Of a DNA stretch of 10,625 nucleotides, positions 1-8,330 are shown piece after piece. The position numbers were made by a program, and so were the translations under genes. Within the stretch, counting starts at the first letter, position 1; each line of letters begins with the position of its first letter. The stretch is from positions 1-10,625 of the forward strand of contig JAGQVR010000088.1 of NCBI GenBank assembly GCA_020437875.1, given 5' to 3'. The notes under the pieces were generated by a model, which saw only the letters and a program-made list of their open reading frames with translations, had not been told where the DNA came from and ran no database searches. The stretch is from Flavobacteriales bacterium (GTDB lineage Bacteria; Bacteroidota; Bacteroidia; Flavobacteriales_F; PHOS-HE28).

Positions 1-3000
1 AACGCCACCTACAACCCTGGCGCGGGTGATCTCGCTGCTGGCCAGGTGACGCTGACGCTGACCACCACGGGCAACGGCAATTGCACGCCCGCCACGGACA
101 CCAAGATCATCACCTACACGCCTGCGCCGATCGTGAACGCGGGCACCAATGGCAGTGTGTGCGCGAATGCTCCGGCGATCGCTCTGAACGGTGCCGTGAC
201 CGGTGCTGCCGGTGGCGTGTGGAGCGGTGGTGCTGGAACCTTCAGCCCGAACAACATCACCCTGAACGCGACCTACACGCCGACCGCGGCGGAGATCGCG
301 GCCGGTACGGTGACGCTGACCTTGACCTCAGCGGGCAATGGTCAATGCAACGCAGTATCAAACAGCGTTACGTACACGATCACACCCGCACCGACGGTGA
401 ACGCCGGTGTGGACCAGTCGGTCTGCGGCAATAACGCGACCGCCACGCTGGGCGCCGTGATCACGGTGGCCACCGGTGTGCAGTGGTCCGGGGGGACCGG
501 TGCGTACAGTCCGGGCAGCACCGCGCAGAACATCACGTATTCGCCCTCGCCCATCGAAGTGGTGAACGGCTCCGTAACGCTGATCGCGACGACGACCGGC
601 AACGGCAACTGCGCCGCCGTGAGCGATGCGGTGACCATCACCTACACCCAGGCGCCGGTCGCGAACGCGGGACCGGACCAGACGGTGAGCAGCAACAACG
701 CGAACACCACGCTCGCGGGCAGCTTCAGCATCAGTACCGGTGCGCAATGGACCGGCGGCGCGGGCACCTACAACCCGAACAACACCACCATGAACGCGGT
801 GTACACGCCGACCCCTGCGGAGATCGCGTCGGGCAGCGTGACCTTGACGCTCATCACCACCGGCAACGGTGCGTGCTCGCCTTCCACGGACCAGATGACG
901 ATCAGCTTCGGTGCCGCACCGACGGCGAACGCGGGTCCTGACCAGACGGTGTGCGCGAACAACGTGGCCGTGCAACTGAACGGTGCGGTGACCATTGCCA
1001 CCGGCGGTATCTGGAGCGGTGGCACGGGCACGTACAACCCGAACAGCGGTGCGCTGAACGCCGTCTACACGCCGAGCGCTTCTGAGATCGCGGCCGGCAC
1101 GGTGACGTTGACGCTTACCACGGTGGGCAATGGCAACAGCAATCCGGAGAGCGACCAGATCACCATCACCATCACGCCTACGCCGATCGCGAACGCCGGT
1201 GCGAACATCACCACCTGCGCGAACCAGTCGACCGCACAGCTGGCTGGTGTGGTGAACAATGCCACCGGCGGTGTGTGGAGCGGTGGTTCAGGCACCTTCA
1301 ACCCGAGCAACACGAACCTGAACGCGACCTACACACCGACGCTCGGTGAAGTGGCCGCAGGCACGGTGACGCTCACGCTGACCAGCACCGGCAACGGTCT
1401 GTGCAACGCGGTGAGCGATCAGATGACGATCACCATCGCGCCTTCGCCGGTGGTGAGCGCGGGAGTGGACCGGACCGTGTGTTCCAACAATGCCACCGTA
1501 CAGATGGCCGGTACTGTCAGCAACGCGGGCGGCGGCATATGGAGCGGCGGCACGGGCACCTTCTCGCCGAGCATCAACGCGTTGAATGCGACCTACACAC
1601 CGAGCACCTCGGAGCTCGCCAACGGTTCCGTGACGCTCACCCTGACGAGCACCGGCAACGGTACCTGCCAGGCGGTGAGCGATCAGATGACGATCTTCTT
1701 CTCGCAGAGCCCCGTGGTGAACGCGGGCCTCGATCGCACGGTGTGCGCGAACGACCCGACGGTCGTCCTGAACGGCTCCGTGACCATCGCCACCGGTGGT
1801 GTGTGGAGTGGGGGCAGCGGCAGCTTCACGCCGAACGCGAACACCCTCAATGCGACCTACCTGCCCAGCCCGGCCGAGGTGGCCCTGGGTACCGTGACCC
1901 TTACGCTGACCAGCACCGGCAACGGCCTGTGCAACGCGGTGAACGACCAGATGGTGATCACCATCATCGCTTCGCCGGTGGCCAACGCGGGCAACGACAT
2001 CGCGGTCTGCTCCAACAACCCCAACGTGCAGCTCGGCGGTTCTGTGAGCGGTGCGGGTGGTGGTCAGTGGAGCGGCGGTGCGGGCACCTTCTCACCGAGC
2101 ATCGCTTCACTGAACGCGCTCTACACGCCAACGGCTGCTGAAGTCGCGGCGGGCAGCCTGACACTTACCCTGACGACGATCGGCAACGGCAACTGCGTGC
2201 CGGTATCGGATCAGGTGCTCATCACCTTCACTGCTTCGCCGACTGCGAACGCCGGTGCCGATGGTGTGCGCTGCACGAACAACGCGGGCATCCAATTGAA
2301 CGGTAGTATCACCGTCGCGAATGGCGGTACCTGGTCCGGAGCGGGCGGAACGTTCACGCCGAATGCCAACGCGCTGAACGCGGTGTACACGCCTTCCGCT
2401 GGTGAACTGGCGGCCGGTAGTGTGACGCTGACCTTGACCACCACGGGCAACAACGGTTGCACGGCGGTGAGCGATGAGGTTACCTACACCTTCACACCAG
2501 CGCCCACGGCGAACGCCGGTGCGGACCTCTTCACCTGTGCGAACAATGCATCGGTGCAACTGAACGGTGCCATCACCGTGGCCACGGGTGCGCTGTGGAG
2601 CGGTGGCAACGGCTCGTATTCGCCGAACAACGGCACGCTGAACGCGAGCTACACGCCGAGCGCATCGGAGATCGCCGCAGGCACTGTGACGCTCACGCTG
2701 ACGACCGTTGGCAACGGTACTTGCAACCCGGTAAGCGACCAGGTAGTGATCACCATCAACCCGTCGCCGATCGTGAACGCAGGCACGCCGCTGACCTCCT
2801 GCGCGAACAACCCAGCTGTGCAACTGGCTGGTTCCGTGCAGAACGCCACGGGCGGCATCTGGAGCGGTGCGGGCACCTTCAACCCGAGCGCTACGAACCT
2901 GAGCGCGACCTACACGCCGAGCAACGCGGAAGTCGCGGCTGGCACGGCCACGGTGACGCTGACCAGCACGGGCAACGGCTTGTGCAACGCGGTGTCCTCG

Positions 3001-4353
3001 CAGGTGGTGGTGACCATCACGTCGGCGCCGATCGTGGAAGCGGGATCACCGCAGACCTTGTGCGCGAACAACGCGGTGGCCCAGCTCAATGGCTCGGTGG
3101 CCAACGCAACGGGCGGCGTGTGGAGCGGTGTCTCCGGCGCCTTCAGCCCGAACAGCAACACGCTGAACGCGGCCTACACGCCGAGTGCAGCCGAGGTCGC
3201 GAGCGGACAGGTGTGGCTCTTCCTCACCAGCACCGGCAACGGTGGCTGCGTGGCCACACAGGATTCCGTGCAACTGACCTTCACGCCAGCACCGACGGTG
3301 AACGCGGGGCCGGATGCGCATGTGTGCGCCAACGCCGCGCAGGTCAACCTGAACGGTACGGTCACCGTGGCCAGCGGTGGCATCTGGACCGGCGGCAACG
3401 GATCCTACACACCGGGTAACGCTGCACTGAACGCGACCTACTTCCCCACCGCGGCGGAGATCGCTTCCGGTCAGTTCACCCTGGTGCTGAGCAGCACGGG
3501 CAACGGCAACTGCACCGTGGTGCGTGACAGTCTGGTGGTACTCGTTGATCCCGTCCCTGTAGTGAACGCCGGGCCGGATCAGCAGATCTGTGCGAACAAC
3601 TCCAATGTGCAGCTGAACGGCTTCGTGGGCAATGCGCCTGGCGGTGCCTGGAGCGGCGGCGCGGGGACCTTCTTCCCGAGCAATACCATGCTCGCCACGC
3701 AGTATGCGCCTACGGCAGCCGAGATCGCAGCGGGCAGCGTAACGCTCACCTTGAGCTCGACAGGTACGACCTACTGCAGCGCCGTCACGGATCAGATGAC
3801 GATCGTCTTCACCGGTGCGCCCGTCGTGGATGCCGGTGCCGACATGGCGATCTGCGCGAACAACAGCGCGGTGCAGCTCACCGGGAATGTGACCAATGCC
3901 AGCGGTGGCACCTGGACGGGCGGTAGCGGATCCTTCGCGCCGAGCGCCAACGTGCTGAGCCCGGTGTACACGCCGAGCGCCGGTGAACTCGCTGCGGGAA
4001 CACTTTCGCTCTACCTCACCAGCACCGGCAACGGCAACTGCATCGCGGTGCGCGATACGGTGGTCGTGACCTTCACTCCGGCCCCGACCGTGAACGCGGG
4101 CGTGGACCAGAACATGTGCATGAACAATGCGGTGGTGACGCTGAACGGTGCGGTCACCGTGGCGACGGGTGCGCAATGGAGCGGCGGTCTTGGCACCTTC
4201 ACGCCGAACGCCCAGACGCTCAACGCGCAATACGTGCCTTCATCGTTCGAGCTCGGCTCGGGCAGCGTGCAGCTCACGCTCACCACCACGGGCAATGGCA
4301 ACTGCACGGCAATGAGCGATCAGATGACGATCACCGTGACGCCATCGCCGGTG
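1..4353 (+). repeat. In-frame repeat array, class A (partial unit plus units 1-16)
   Basis: Using the VNAG-like tetrapeptide as unit start, units begin at 133, 397, 661, 925, 1189, 1453, 1717, 1981, 2245, 2509, 2773, 3034, 3298, 3562, 3826 and 4090. Of the 16 intervals up to the next unit at 4354, 15 are exactly 264 bp (88 codons); the 261-bp one is unit 11, which reads WSGAGTF where neighbours have one more residue. The unit core is a Trp followed by S/T-G and usually a second G, then G-T-F/Y and P, then N-A-T-Y-x-P, E-I/V-A-x-G and S/T-V-T-L-T-L, ending in GNGxC. Similarity is strong in protein and also clear in DNA, with shared blocks of over 20 bases between some units. The length and the Cys-Trp-Cys spacing suggest an Ig-like or PKD-like beta-sandwich; the fold is inference. 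Confidence 0.95.
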
Positions 4354-7300
4354 GTGGACGCCGGAGCGGATGTGACCACGTGCTCGAACCAGTTGCAGGT
4401 AGCACTGAACGGCACCGTGCAAGGCGGGGCGACCACAGGTCAATGGACCACAAGCGGCACAGGCCTCTTCAGCCCGAGCCCGACGGCCCTCAATGCGACC
4501 TACATCGCCAGCAGCCTCGACTCGTTGAACGGTACGGTGGACCTCACGCTGACCAGCACCAATAACGGTCTCTGCACGGCGGTGAGCGATGCGATGACGA
4601 TCACCATCCTGCCGAACGCGATCGCGATCGCCGGTGTGGATCAGACGATCTGCGCGAGCACCAGCTCGATCCAACTGAGCGGTACGATCACCGGCAACGC
4701 CACCCAGGGCCAGTGGACCACCACCGGTGCGGGCAGCTTCTCACCGAGCGCTGCGGATGCGAATGCGACCTATCAGCTCGCATCAGGCGATGCTGCGATG
4801 GGCACGCTCACCTTCACCTGGAGCGTGAACAGCTGCGACAACGCCATGGATCAAATGGTGCTGACGATCACGCCGGGATCCGTGGTGAACGCCGGTGCGG
4901 ATCAGGTGACCTGCTATGGAACCCTGAACGTGGTGATCAACGGATCCGTGAGCGGCGCCTCGAGCAGCGGCACCTGGAGCACCCTGGGCAGCGGCACGTT
5001 CGCCAACGCGAATACCGCCCTCAGCAACGTGTACCAGGCCAGTGCGAACGACCAGCTCGCGGGCGGTGCGTACCTGATCCTCACGGCGACGAACACCGGT
5101 GTGTGCCAGCCTGATGCCGATACGCTCTTCATCGCCATTCAGCCGGAAGGCACGGTGAACGCGGGTGGGGATGTGACCGCCTGTGCGAACAATGCCGTGA
5201 CGCAGCTCAATGGTCAGCTCAGCGGTGATGCCACGCAGGTACAGTGGAGCACCTCGGGTACGGGTTCCTTCTACCCGAGCGCCAACGTGCTCACGCCGAC
5301 CTACATCCCAAGCGCCATCGACACGGCCATCGGCAGCCTCACGCTCACGATCAGTGCGCCGGGCAGCTGCAACAATGCCACGGATGCGATGCAACTGACG
5401 CTGACGCCTGCGCCTTACGTGAACGCAGGTCCGGACCAGACCTACTGCAACGCGGTGACGCAATTCGACCTTAACGGCACGATCAGCGGCATCACCAATG
5501 TGGGCCAATGGACAACCACGGGTAGCGGTACTATCGCCAACGCGGGCGCGCTGAACACCACCTATACCGCCAGTGCGGCCGACATAGCCAACGGCTCGAT
5601 CACCTTCACGCTGAGTTCGCTGAACAACGCGAACTGCAATCCGGTGAGCGACCAGATGACCATTTGGTTGACCGATGGCATCATCACGAATGCGGGTCCC
5701 GACCAGAGCGTGTGCGTACTGTCCGACCATGCCAACCTGCTGGGCAGCATCCAGAACGGCTCGCCCTCGGGTACGTGGACCAGCACCGGTACCGGCAGCT
5801 TCTCGCCGAACGCTGATGCCCTGAATGCGCAGTACTTCTTCTCCGCCGCCGATGTGACCAACGGGTCCGTGGTGCTCACGCTCACGGCCACCAATACCGG
5901 TACCTGCCCAAGCACGCAGGACGCCATGGTGATCACATTCGGCAACAGCAGCTACGCTTATGCCGGAGCCGATCAGGTGCTCTGCGCGAATGCACCTATC
6001 GCGCAGCTTGCCGGCAACTACAGCGGCGGGTCCTCGGGCATCTTTTGGAGCACGAGCGGAACGGGCTCCTTCAGCAATACCACCAGCCCCACCGCGACCT
6101 ACACGATGAGCGGTGCCGACATCGCGGCGGGCAGCGTGCAGCTCACCCTCACCACCATCACGAGCGGCTCCTGCACGCCTTCCAGTGATGCGGTACTGTT
6201 GACGGTGCATCCGATCCCCGCGATCAATGCCGGGGCTGACATCATCGCATGCACGGCCTCTCCGGTCCAGGTCACGGCCAACGCATCCAACGCTAGCGGC
6301 GGCACGTGGACCAGTTCGGGCTCGGGTACCTTCTTTGACCCGAACGCCTTGGCCACGTTGTACATGCCGAGCGCTGCAGATAGTCTTGCGGGTTCGGTGA
6401 CCCTGACGGTGACCACCACCGGTATGGCGCCTTGCAGTGCGGTATCCGATGAGCTGGTGATCAGTTTCGGCGGGGGCTTGTCGGCGGCGGCAGGCACCGA
6501 CGTGGTGGCCTGCAGCACCGATCCGAACATCGCCCTGAACGGGGTGGTTGCCGGCACGACCACGGGCACCTGGACCACCAGCGGTACCGGTTCCTTCATG
6601 CCGAACGCGAGCGCGCTCAATGCGACCTACATCCCGGGTGCAGCGGACTACGCGATCGGCAACATCAACCTGATCCTGAGCACCACCAACAACCAGGGCT
6701 GCCCCGCAGGCCGCGATACGCTCGTGGTGAGCTACCACGTGCCACCGACGGTGAACGCTGGCGCGGACGTGCTGCTGTGCAACGGTCTGGAGGATGTACA
6801 ACTGAACAGCACGGCTCAGAACGAAGGCAGCGTGCAGTGGACCACCATGGGTTCGGGCAGCTTCATGCCGAGCGCTGATGTGCTGAACGCCACCTATGAG
6901 CCTACGGCGAACGACAGCATCGCCGGTGGCGTGTACCTCGTGCTCACGGCCTTCGGCACGGGCACCTGCGGCAATGCGGCGGACTCGATCTTCATCGATA
7001 TCGGGCCGACGCGGATCGCCAACGCCGGGGCGGATCAGACAGTGTGTGCGGACATGGATCCGATCGCGCTTGGTGGAAGCATCACCGGTGTCAGCGGCGG
7101 GGTGTGGAGCACGACAGGCACCGGCACCTTCCTGCCGGACGCCACGACCCTGGGAGCCACCTACGTGCCAAGCGCAACTGACATGGCGTTCGCTGAGCTG
7201 CGGTTCATCCTGACCACCACGGGCAACATGGGGTGTCCGGCGGATACCGATACCATGCGGGTGTCCCTGCAAGCTGTTCCGACGGTGAACGCGGGTGCGG

Positions 7301-8307
7301 ACCTCAGCACCTGTGATGCGAGCGCCTCGGTGGATGTGTCGGGTTCCTTCACCGGAGCAGCGGGAGTGATCTGGACCACGAACGGTTCAGGGGTATTCCT
7401 GCCGGACAACACCTCGGCCAACGCGAGCTACCAGCCAGGAGCCACGGACGAACAGCTCGGTATGATACGCATGGTGTTGACCACGACCGGTAACGGGGTG
7501 TGTGCCGCCGTGAGCGATACATCGTTGCTGTCCTTCGTGAACCCGTTGCAGCCTGCCTTCGGGGTGACCAATGCATGCGCCGGCTCCACGACGAGCTTCA
7601 TGGATGCGAGCACCACCACGGGTTCGGCCATCATCGGCTGGAACTGGGACCTGGGCAATGGTGTAACGGCCAATGGACCTGAAGCGAGCACGAGCTTCAC
7701 TGAGCCGGGTGAGTATACCGTCACCTTGACCGTCTTCGCGCAGAACGGCTGCAGCGCCAGCATCACCCGGACGGTCGAGGTGCTTGATGCACCGGTGGCA
7801 GGCTTCGCAATCGGCGGTGAGCTGCTGACGGAGACGGAGATCGCCTTCACGGACACCTCGGTGGCCGCCACGAACTGGTATTATGACTTCGGTGATGGTG
7901 GCGGAAGCCTGCTCGCTGAACCCGTCCATGCCTATGAGGCGCCGGGTCAATACATCATCGTTCAGACCGTGACGAACGCGAACGGCTGCACCGATCGTGA
8001 TTCCCTGCTGATCGAGGTCGAGGTGAAGGACATCCTGCCACCGAAGCTACCCAACGCCTTCAGCCCGAACGGCGACGGGGTGAATGATGTGTTCTATGTG
8101 CGCGGCGGACCCTTCGAGACCATGGAGTTGAAGATCTACAACGGTTGGGGCGAGCTCGTCTTCGAGACCACCGACCCGCTGGCAGGCTGGGATGGCACGC
8201 ACAAGGGCAAGCCCGAGATCAATGGAGTGTACGTGTTCTCCGTGGTGGCGACCACCACCACGGGCGAGACGCACGATCGTGCAGGTAAGGTGACACTGAC
8301 CCGATGA
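1..8307 (+). CDS. Giant tandem-repeat T9SS-exported surface protein (5' partial)
   Basis: The frame is open from the first base, so the true start is upstream; the first in-frame GTG (base 46) lies inside a repeat and is not a start. Counting the first codon as residue 1, 2,768 residues are visible. Residues 1-44 are the end of one repeat; 45-2517 are 28 tandem units of 87-90 residues, each with NAG near its start, a Cys about six residues later, one Trp at mid-unit, a Y-x-P/A-S motif, and a second Cys after a GNG-type turn. Two PKD-like domains follow (about 2518-2595 and 2598-2675; the second has YYDFGDG). The last ~88 residues are a gliding-motility-associated CHU_C-type domain (LPNAFSPNGDGVND, then LKIYNGWGELVFET), a T9SS type B sorting signal. 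This predicts export across the outer membrane and surface display. By inference it is a long stalk or adhesin; no enzymatic or ligand-binding domain is visible, though one could lie in the missing N-terminus. The next gene is its probable export partner. Confidence 0.96.
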   Translation, partial: NATYNPGAGDLAAGQVTLTLTTTGNGNCTPATDTKIITYTPAPIVNAGTNGSVCANAPAIALNGAVTGAAGGVWSGGAGTFSPNNITLNATYTPTAAEIAAGTVTLTLTSAGNGQCNAVSNSVTYTITPAPTVNAGVDQSVCGNNATATLGAVITVATGVQWSGGTGAYSPGSTAQNITYSPSPIEVVNGSVTLIATTTGNGNCAAVSDAVTITYTQAPVANAGPDQTVSSNNANTTLAGSFSISTGAQWTGGAGTYNPNNTTMNAVYTPTPAEIASGSVTLTLITTGNGACSPSTDQMTISFGAAPTANAGPDQTVCANNVAVQLNGAVTIATGGIWSGGTGTYNPNSGALNAVYTPSASEIAAGTVTLTLTTVGNGNSNPESDQITITITPTPIANAGANITTCANQSTAQLAGVVNNATGGVWSGGSGTFNPSNTNLNATYTPTLGEVAAGTVTLTLTSTGNGLCNAVSDQMTITIAPSPVVSAGVDRTVCSNNATVQMAGTVSNAGGGIWSGGTGTFSPSINALNATYTPSTSELANGSVTLTLTSTGNGTCQAVSDQMTIFFSQSPVVNAGLDRTVCANDPTVVLNGSVTIATGGVWSGGSGSFTPNANTLNATYLPSPAEVALGTVTLTLTSTGNGLCNAVNDQMVITIIASPVANAGNDIAVCSNNPNVQLGGSVSGAGGGQWSGGAGTFSPSIASLNALYTPTAAEVAAGSLTLTLTTIGNGNCVPVSDQVLITFTASPTANAGADGVRCTNNAGIQLNGSITVANGGTWSGAGGTFTPNANALNAVYTPSAGELAAGSVTLTLTTTGNNGCTAVSDEVTYTFTPAPTANAGADLFTCANNASVQLNGAITVATGALWSGGNGSYSPNNGTLNASYTPSASEIAAGTVTLTLTTVGNGTCNPVSDQVVITINPSPIVNAGTPLTSCANNPAVQLAGSVQNATGGIWSGAGTFNPSATNLSATYTPSNAEVAAGTATVTLTSTGNGLCNAVSSQVVVTITSAPIVEAGSPQTLCANNAVAQLNGSVANATGGVWSGVSGAFSPNSNTLNAAYTPSAAEVASGQVWLFLTSTGNGGCVATQDSVQLTFTPAPTVNAGPDAHVCANAAQVNLNGTVTVASGGIWTGGNGSYTPGNAALNATYFPTAAEIASGQFTLVLSSTGNGNCTVVRDSLVVLVDPVPVVNAGPDQQICANNSNVQLNGFVGNAPGGAWSGGAGTFFPSNTMLATQYAPTAAEIAAGSVTLTLSSTGTTYCSAVTDQMTIVFTGAPVVDAGADMAICANNSAVQLTGNVTNASGGTWTGGSGSFAPSANVLSPVYTPSAGELAAGTLSLYLTSTGNGNCIAVRDTVVVTFTPAPTVNAGVDQNMCMNNAVVTLNGAVTVATGAQWSGGLGTFTPNAQTLNAQYVPSSFELGSGSVQLTLTTTGNGNCTAMSDQMTITVTPSPVVDAGADVTTCSNQLQVALNGTVQGGATTGQWTTSGTGLFSPSPTALNATYIASSLDSLNGTVDLTLTSTNNGLCTAVSDAMTITILPNAIAIAGVDQTICASTSSIQLSGTITGNATQGQWTTTGAGSFSPSAADANATYQLASGDAAMGTLTFTWSVNSCDNAMDQMVLTITPGSVVNAGADQVTCYGTLNVVINGSVSGASSSGTWSTLGSGTFANANTALSNVYQASANDQLAGGAYLILTATNTGVCQPDADTLFIAIQPEGTVNAGGDVTACANNAVTQLNGQLSGDATQVQWSTSGTGSFYPSANVLTPTYIPSAIDTAIGSLTLTISAPGSCNNATDAMQLTLTPAPYVNAGPDQTYCNAVTQFDLNGTISGITNVGQWTTTGSGTIANAGALNTTYTASAADIANGSITFTLSSLNNANCNPVSDQMTIWLTDGIITNAGPDQSVCVLSDHANLLGSIQNGSPSGTWTSTGTGSFSPNADALNAQYFFSAADVTNGSVVLTLTATNTGTCPSTQDAMVITFGNSSYAYAGADQVLCANAPIAQLAGNYSGGSSGIFWSTSGTGSFSNTTSPTATYTMSGADIAAGSVQLTLTTITSGSCTPSSDAVLLTVHPIPAINAGADIIACTASPVQVTANASNASGGTWTSSGSGTFFDPNALATLYMPSAADSLAGSVTLTVTTTGMAPCSAVSDELVISFGGGLSAAAGTDVVACSTDPNIALNGVVAGTTTGTWTTSGTGSFMPNASALNATYIPGAADYAIGNINLILSTTNNQGCPAGRDTLVVSYHVPPTVNAGADVLLCNGLEDVQLNSTAQNEGSVQWTTMGSGSFMPSADVLNATYEPTANDSIAGGVYLVLTAFGTGTCGNAADSIFIDIGPTRIANAGADQTVCADMDPIALGGSITGVSGGVWSTTGTGTFLPDATTLGATYVPSATDMAFAELRFILTTTGNMGCPADTDTMRVSLQAVPTVNAGADLSTCDASASVDVSGSFTGAAGVIWTTNGSGVFLPDNTSANASYQPGATDEQLGMIRMVLTTTGNGVCAAVSDTSLLSFVNPLQPAFGVTNACAGSTTSFMDASTTTGSAIIGWNWDLGNGVTANGPEASTSFTEPGEYTVTLTVFAQNGCSASITRTVEVLDAPVAGFAIGGELLTETEIAFTDTSVAATNWYYDFGDGGGSLLAEPVHAYEAPGQYIIVQTVTNANGCTDRDSLLIEVEVKDILPPKLPNAFSPNGDGVNDVFYVRGGPFETMELKIYNGWGELVFETTDPLAGWDGTHKGKPEINGVYVFSVVATTTTGETHDRAGKVTLTR
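4354..7551 (+). repeat. In-frame repeat array, class B (units 17-28)
   Basis: Units start at 4354, 4624, 4885, 5155, 5419, 5686, 5956, 6223, 6484, 6751, 7018 and 7285. Intervals are 270, 261, 270, 264, 267, 270, 267, 261, 267, 267 and 267 bp, so spacing varies by single codons, unlike the preceding array. Every unit has a Trp core of the form W-(T/S)-(T/S)-x-G-(T/S/A)-G, such as WTTSGTG or WSTLGSG, in place of class A's WSGG-type core. Many units carry extra residues just before the Trp. The two cysteines and the NAG-like start are kept, although NAG itself drifts to IAG, YAG or AAG in units 18, 23 and 25. Units are more divergent from one another than in class A, which fits an older or less homogenised array. 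The last unit runs into the PKD-like region around residue 2517. Confidence 0.93.
7552..8028 (+). other. Two PKD-like domains between repeats and sorting domain
   Basis: This part of the giant gene leaves the 88-residue repeat pattern. The first domain starts near PAFG (residue ~2518), has WNWDLGNG where PKD domains usually have W-x-F/L-G-D/N-G, and ends with GEYTVTLTV and a V-E-V-L strand. The second starts near PVAGF (residue ~2598), with WYYDFGDG and GQYIIVQTVTN. Both are close to the usual PKD length of about 80 residues, and both have an N-G-C turn near the end. PKD domains commonly precede type B sorting domains in secreted Bacteroidota proteins, where they are thought to act as rigid spacers. 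The region contains no lysine until residue 2676. Confidence 0.85.
8041..8304 (+). other. T9SS type B C-terminal sorting domain (CHU_C / gliding-motility-associated)
   Basis: These last ~88 codons of the giant gene start with LPNAFSPNGDGVND, the hallmark opening of the gliding-motility-associated C-terminal domain. It continues with LKIYNGWGELVFET, then GWDGTHKGKP, NGVYVFSV and a final short strand ending VTLTR. This matches the family in length and order: F-S-P-N-G-D-G-x-N-D, I-Y-N/D-R/G-W-G, W-D-G, G-x-Y-V/F. The domain targets proteins to the type IX secretion system. Type B domains differ from the shorter type A signals and generally depend on a PorP/SprF-family partner, which here is the next gene. 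Lysine, absent from most of the protein, reappears here and in the preceding linker. Confidence 0.93.
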
Positions 8308-8330
8308 ACGAACAAGGCCACAAGATGATG
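8304..8330 (+). promoter_or_regulatory. Stop-start junction of the giant gene and the PorP/SprF gene
   Basis: The giant gene's TGA stop (8305-8307) overlaps an in-frame ATG at 8304, giving an ATGA junction typical of translationally coupled genes. Two further in-frame ATGs follow at 8325 and 8328. A weak Shine-Dalgarno-like AAGG at 8314-8317 lies seven bases before 8325. Starting at 8325 or 8328 gives a clean signal peptide beginning M(M)SKKN; starting at 8304 adds seven residues including a Glu. Bacteroidota often lack strong Shine-Dalgarno sites, so this evidence is only suggestive. With any of these starts the genes are close enough to share one transcript. Confidence 0.5.

Noticed and set aside
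46..48. GTG as the start codon of the giant gene
   Set aside because: The frame is open to base 1, and residues 1-15 (NATYNPGAGDLAAGQ) are a normal repeat segment, so coding continues upstream.
4783..7272. A long open frame on the minus strand (about 829 codons) opposite the class B repeats
   Set aside because: It is an artefact of GC-rich periodic codons: the translation is rich in Arg, His and Gly with no domain logic, and it lies opposite a clearly coding frame. Several shorter antisense and +2/+3 frames over the array are the same.
133..7551. A CRISPR array or non-coding satellite, given the regular spacing
   Set aside because: The period is 264 bp rather than about 60-75 bp, similarity extends through the whole unit, and one uninterrupted reading frame spans everything with protein-level conservation.
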